Source: Leptospiraceae bacterium (lineage in GTDB: Bacteria > Spirochaetota > Leptospiria > Turneriellales > Turneriellaceae). Taken from it: a stretch of 7,611 nt of DNA. A program made the translations under genes and the position numbers. This document shows positions 5,876 through 7,611 of the stretch, one piece after another. The stretch is from assembly GCA_025057195.1 (NCBI GenBank), contig JANWWX010000058.1, forward strand, positions 1-7,611. The letters run 5' to 3'. The notes below the pieces were generated by a model, which was not told the DNA's origin, did no database searches, and saw only the letters and a list, made by a program, of their open reading frames with translations. How positions within the stretch are numbered: position 1 is the stretch's first letter; each line of letters begins with the position of its first letter.

Positions 5876-5995
5876 CGGAGGTACTGTGCACGGATGCCAG
5901 TACCGCGTCTCGAACACAGGCACTCCCCGTCCCTGCCACCGGCGAGGGATAATACAAAGACAAAGGAGTGTCTATGGTCATTCGGAACAACCTGA
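5849..5995 (+). CDS. Possible leader peptide overlapping the second flaB start
   Basis: A GTG at 5849 follows AAGGAGGTGA (5835-5844), a near-perfect ribosome-binding site, at normal spacing. The frame runs 48 codons to a TGA at 5993-5995, passing the second flaB ATG (5974) in another frame. The predicted peptide begins [20 protein letters not shown] and is rich in Arg and Pro with a hydrophilic tail; no family is recognised. If translated, ribosomes would open the hairpins in this leader and melt the stem over the flaB ribosome-binding site, so the frame may act by being translated rather than by its product. Both the site and the GTG are paired in the long hairpin, which argues for regulated or minimal translation. 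The good ribosome-binding site could also be chance. Confidence 0.3.
   Translation: MSDWERPARRRYCARMPVPRLEHRHSPSLPPARDNTKTKECLWSFGTT
5873..5910 (+). promoter_or_regulatory. Hairpin with loop GGA, candidate CsrA site
   Basis: AGACG (5873-5877) pairs with CGTCT (5906-5910), and GGTACTG (5880-5886) with CAGTACC (5898-5904), separated by a small internal loop. Above it GCA (5888-5890) can pair with TGC (5895-5897), leaving CGGA (5891-5894) as a tetraloop. The stem is long and almost perfect. A GGA held in a hairpin loop within ACGGAUG is the sort of site CsrA binds. Three bases at its foot are shared with the preceding long hairpin, so the two abut or compete slightly. Confidence 0.5.
5918..5973 (+). 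promoter_or_regulatory. Stem hiding the second flaB ribosome-binding site
   Basis: AGGCACTCC (5918-5926) pairs with GGAGTGTCT (5965-5973), nine pairs with one G-U, ending exactly at the ATG at 5974 and covering the GGAG of the ribosome-binding site AAAGGAG (5962-5968). Within it CCCT (5931-5934) pairs with AGGG (5945-5948) and GCC (5935-5937) with GGC (5941-5943). The context ACAAAGGAGTGT resembles the CsrA consensus at a GGA. GATAAT (5948-5953) resembles a -10 box, but has no -35 partner. Confidence 0.6.
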
Positions 5996-6822
5996 GCGCG
6001 ATCAACGCACACCGCGTTCTGAAGTTCAACGAATGGGAGACTGACAAGACCATGGCTCGGCTCGCTTCGGGGGAACGTATCACCCGTTCTGCTGACGATG
6101 CCTCTGGCCTTGCTGTTTCCGAAAAACTCAGGACGCAGGTACAAGGGCTGCGCCAGGCGGAGCGCAACACCGAAGACGGGATCAGCTTTGTGCAGACTGC
6201 TGACGGTTATCTCAACCAGCTTGCAGACCTGCTGCAGCGGATCCGCGTCCTTGCGGTGCAATCTGCCAACGGGATCTACACTGCAGAAGACCGCCAACTG
6301 ATGCAGGTGGAGATCTCGCAACTGGTCGATGAGGTGGACCGCATCGCCTCGCAGGCGGAATTCAACCGCTTCAAAGTGCTTTTGGGTGATTTTGCCCGTG
6401 GCTCACGGACCGCATCGATGTGGTTCCACATGGGGGCCAACATGCACCAGCGCGAGCGAGTCTATGTCGGCACCATGACCGCTACCGCCTTGAAACTGAG
6501 AGAAAACGGCATGCCCGAAACACTGTCCACAGCCGCACGGGCCAATAACCTAATCGGCATTGTGGACGAGGCGCTCGCACGCCTGCTCAAGCAACGTGCC
6601 GATTTGGGCAGCTACTCTAACCGGCTGGAATTGTCGGCCAAGGGGCTGATGAATGCCTATGAAAATATCCAGGCATCTGAAAGCCGCATCCGCGACGCCG
6701 ACATGGCCGAAGAAATGGTCCGCTACACCACGGGCCAGATCTTGCAACAGAGTGGAACGGCGATGCTCGCCCAGGCCAACCAAAAAGCAGCAAGTGTGTT
6801 GCGCCTTCTGGGTCGCGAATAA
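5974..6822 (+). CDS. flaB: Flagellin FlaB, periplasmic filament core (second copy)
   Basis: The 282-residue product is a second D0/D1-only spirochaetal flagellin, about 73 percent identical by eye to the copy upstream. It begins [18 protein letters not shown] and shares [32 protein letters not shown] and the C-terminal [13 protein letters not shown] and [10 protein letters not shown] signatures. I chose the ATG at 5974, 5 bases after AAAGGAG, over the in-frame GTG at 5968 that lies inside that site; this matches the length of the first copy. Like other FlaB proteins it should be exported through the flagellar type III channel and co-assemble in the periplasmic filament, normally under a FlaA or Fcp-type sheath. 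Its ribosome-binding site is sequestered in a stem, and a strong terminator ends the transcript. It may be transcribed by read-through from the first copy, since no good promoter is visible in the 250-base spacer. Confidence 0.95.
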   Translation: MVIRNNLSAINAHRVLKFNEWETDKTMARLASGERITRSADDASGLAVSEKLRTQVQGLRQAERNTEDGISFVQTADGYLNQLADLLQRIRVLAVQSANGIYTAEDRQLMQVEISQLVDEVDRIASQAEFNRFKVLLGDFARGSRTASMWFHMGANMHQRERVYVGTMTATALKLRENGMPETLSTAARANNLIGIVDEALARLLKQRADLGSYSNRLELSAKGLMNAYENIQASESRIRDADMAEEMVRYTTGQILQQSGTAMLAQANQKAASVLRLLGRE

Positions 6823-6827
6823 TGTCC

Positions 6828-6860
6828 ACCCGTTCCGGGAATTCCGGAGCGGGTTTTTTT
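6828..6860 (+). terminator. Intrinsic terminator of the flagellin genes
   Basis: ACCCG (6828-6832) and TCCGG (6834-6838) pair with CCGGA (6844-6848) and CGGGT (6850-6854), with one T-G mismatch and a GAATT loop. Seven Ts (6854-6860) follow directly. This is a classic rho-independent terminator, 5 bases after the second flaB stop. Confidence 0.93.
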
Positions 6861-6895
6861 GTTTGACCGCAGTAATTCTAAAGCGAGTGTCAGCT

Positions 6896-7489
6896 ATGAA
6901 AGGTCTGACTGCGGATTTAGTGCAAATTCTTGCAGACCCGCATGTGCGCGAAAATGTTGGGCTTCTAACGTATGAACAATACTTTGCAGCAGCCCAGCGT
7001 GGTGAGTTGCCCGAAAAGACCGAACTCCTCGAAGGGATGGTATTCCATTCTATGCCAAAATCTCCGCTGCACGCCAACATCATCCGCCATCTGGTGTCGC
7101 TCCTGCAGCGGCTTTTGCCATCTGGCTATTTCCTTTCGCAGGAATCACCGCTTGCCATTCCGCAGGCGGCATCAGCACCCGAACCTGACATCATGGTCTG
7201 CCGCGGCAGCGAAGCCGACTATTGGCACCAGCACCCCCAAACCGCGGAATTAGTGATCGAAATCGCCGTCACCAGCACCAGCCTTGACCGCTACAAGGCC
7301 AAACTCTATGCGCTTGCCGGCGTGCGCGAATATTGGCTGCTCGATGCCGAATCCCGGCGCCTGGAAATTTTCTGTGAACCAGAAAATGGCCGCTACCTTA
7401 AAGTGGAAATTATTGAAGACGAAGTCGCATCCCACGCATTGCCACAAATCCGCTTTAAACTTAACCAAATTTTACCACCGTTGGGATGA
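6896..7489 (+). CDS. Uma2-family putative endonuclease (DUF820), first copy
   Basis: The 197-residue protein has the Uma2/DUF820 layout of a PD-(D/E)XK nuclease-like fold. TYEQYFA (25-31) and ELLEGMVF (43-50) lead into the core, PEPDIMV (95-101) carries the aspartate D98, and ELVIEIAVTS (118-127) carries E122. DRYKAKLYALAGVREYWLLD (131-150) supplies the lysine (K134 or K136) and the family's typical AGVREYW end. The family is very common and often multi-copy in cyanobacteria and in some other bacteria; its biological role is unsettled, and nuclease activity is inferred from the fold. I chose the ATG at 6896; a GTG lies three codons upstream and the ribosome-binding site is weak (AAGCGAG). The gene follows the flagellin terminator with a 35-base gap, so it probably has its own promoter. 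A second copy begins at or over its stop codon. Confidence 0.88.
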   Translation: MKGLTADLVQILADPHVRENVGLLTYEQYFAAAQRGELPEKTELLEGMVFHSMPKSPLHANIIRHLVSLLQRLLPSGYFLSQESPLAIPQAASAPEPDIMVCRGSEADYWHQHPQTAELVIEIAVTSTSLDRYKAKLYALAGVREYWLLDAESRRLEIFCEPENGRYLKVEIIEDEVASHALPQIRFKLNQILPPLG

Positions 7490-7519
7490 TGGGAATAACC
7501 GTTGGGATGATGGGAATAA
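7478..7519. repeat. Exact 21-bp tandem direct repeat at the Uma2-Uma2 junction
   Basis: Two identical 21-bp units lie head to tail at 7478-7498 and 7499-7519, each starting CCGTTGGG and ending GGGAATAA. The first encodes the last residues and stop of the first Uma2 gene; the second supplies start codons for the next copy. Because the unit is a multiple of three, all its ATGs stay in the frame of the downstream gene. Confidence 0.95.
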
Positions 7520-7611
7520 AAGGTCTAACTGCGGATTTAGTGCAAATTCTTGCAGACCCGCAGGTACGCGAAAATGTCGGGCTTTTAACGTATGAACAAT
7601 ACTTTGCAGCA
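7489..7611 (+). CDS. Second tandem Uma2-family gene (5' part only)
   Basis: The frame entering the right edge encodes an N terminus almost identical to the first Uma2 copy: from KGLTADLVQILADP onward only H to Q differs over the visible 31 residues. At the DNA level 7519-7611 matches 6899-6991 with 5 differences in 93 bases by eye, four of them silent. In-frame ATGs occur at 7486, 7489, 7507 and 7510. The ATG at 7489 overlaps the previous stop (TGATG), giving tight coupling; 7507 or 7510 would give a protein closer in length to copy one. The ATG used by copy one is ATA here. The gene runs beyond the window, so whether it is intact cannot be judged. It is a recent duplicate, apparently still under protein-level constraint. 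Confidence 0.85.
   Translation, partial: MGITVGMMGIKGLTADLVQILADPQVRENVGLLTYEQYFAA

Noticed and set aside
5786..5910. A cyclic-di-GMP (GEMM) riboswitch or other known leader RNA
   Set aside because: The conserved GEMM core bases are not found and the helices do not match; no Rfam search was possible here.
5673..6321. Open minus-strand frames across the flaB-flaB spacer
   Set aside because: They are antisense to conserved flagellin ends, show no family features, and the palindromes in the spacer create openness on both strands.
6653..6895. Upstream extension of the Uma2 frame into flaB
   Set aside because: It overlaps the conserved flagellin 3' end and the terminator; the Uma2 family start and the second copy both place the N terminus near 6896.
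1..7611. CRISPR arrays, tRNA or rRNA genes, insertion sequences
   Set aside because: No regularly spaced repeats, cloverleaf, rRNA segments, transposase or terminal inverted repeats were seen; the only tandem repeat is the two-unit one at the Uma2 junction.

Overview
The window looks like chromosomal DNA from a spirochaete, most likely of the order Leptospirales. Two tandem genes encode short, D0/D1-only FlaB-type flagellins that resemble leptospiral FlaB closely, and the window also carries several surface lipoproteins and a beta-barrel protein. Base composition is mixed, with GC-rich genes and AT-rich spacers; by eye it seems richer in GC than pathogenic Leptospira. A Turneriella- or Leptonema-like relative is possible, but that placement is inference.

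Layout. Bases 1-137 may hold the 3' end of a gene that starts outside the window, followed by a spacer with small inverted repeats. Bases 314-1718 hold a tightly coupled plus-strand operon: gpmA (phosphoglycerate mutase), a 71-residue winged-helix-like protein, and ruvC (Holliday-junction resolvase). The first two genes meet as TAATG and the next two as ATGA. Converging on ruvC with a 2-base gap is a minus-strand operon, read 4426 to 1721: an exported beta-barrel protein with a duplicated N-terminal module, a kelch-propeller lipoprotein, and a small MORN/YwqK-type lipoprotein. These three probably form a cell-envelope unit of unknown function.

A 451-base spacer (4427-4877) separates this operon from the divergent flagellin pair, flaB (4878-5723) and a second flaB (5974-6822). 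The second flagellin ends at a strong intrinsic terminator (6828-6860). A Uma2-family putative nuclease gene follows (6896-7489). The start of a second, nearly identical Uma2 copy runs off the end of the window, and an exact 21-bp tandem repeat lies at the junction.

The most interesting material is in the flagellin leaders. Each flaB gene has its Shine-Dalgarno sequence inside a 9-12 bp stem. Each leader also presents a GGA triplet in a hairpin loop upstream and a second GGA in the Shine-Dalgarno itself. This is the two-site layout expected for CsrA control of flagellin translation. The two leaders share this architecture but I see no obvious sequence similarity between them. The second leader also carries a very long hairpin that hides a consensus Shine-Dalgarno and a GTG-started 48-codon upstream frame overlapping the flagellin start. 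All pairings were found by eye; no folding energies were computed.
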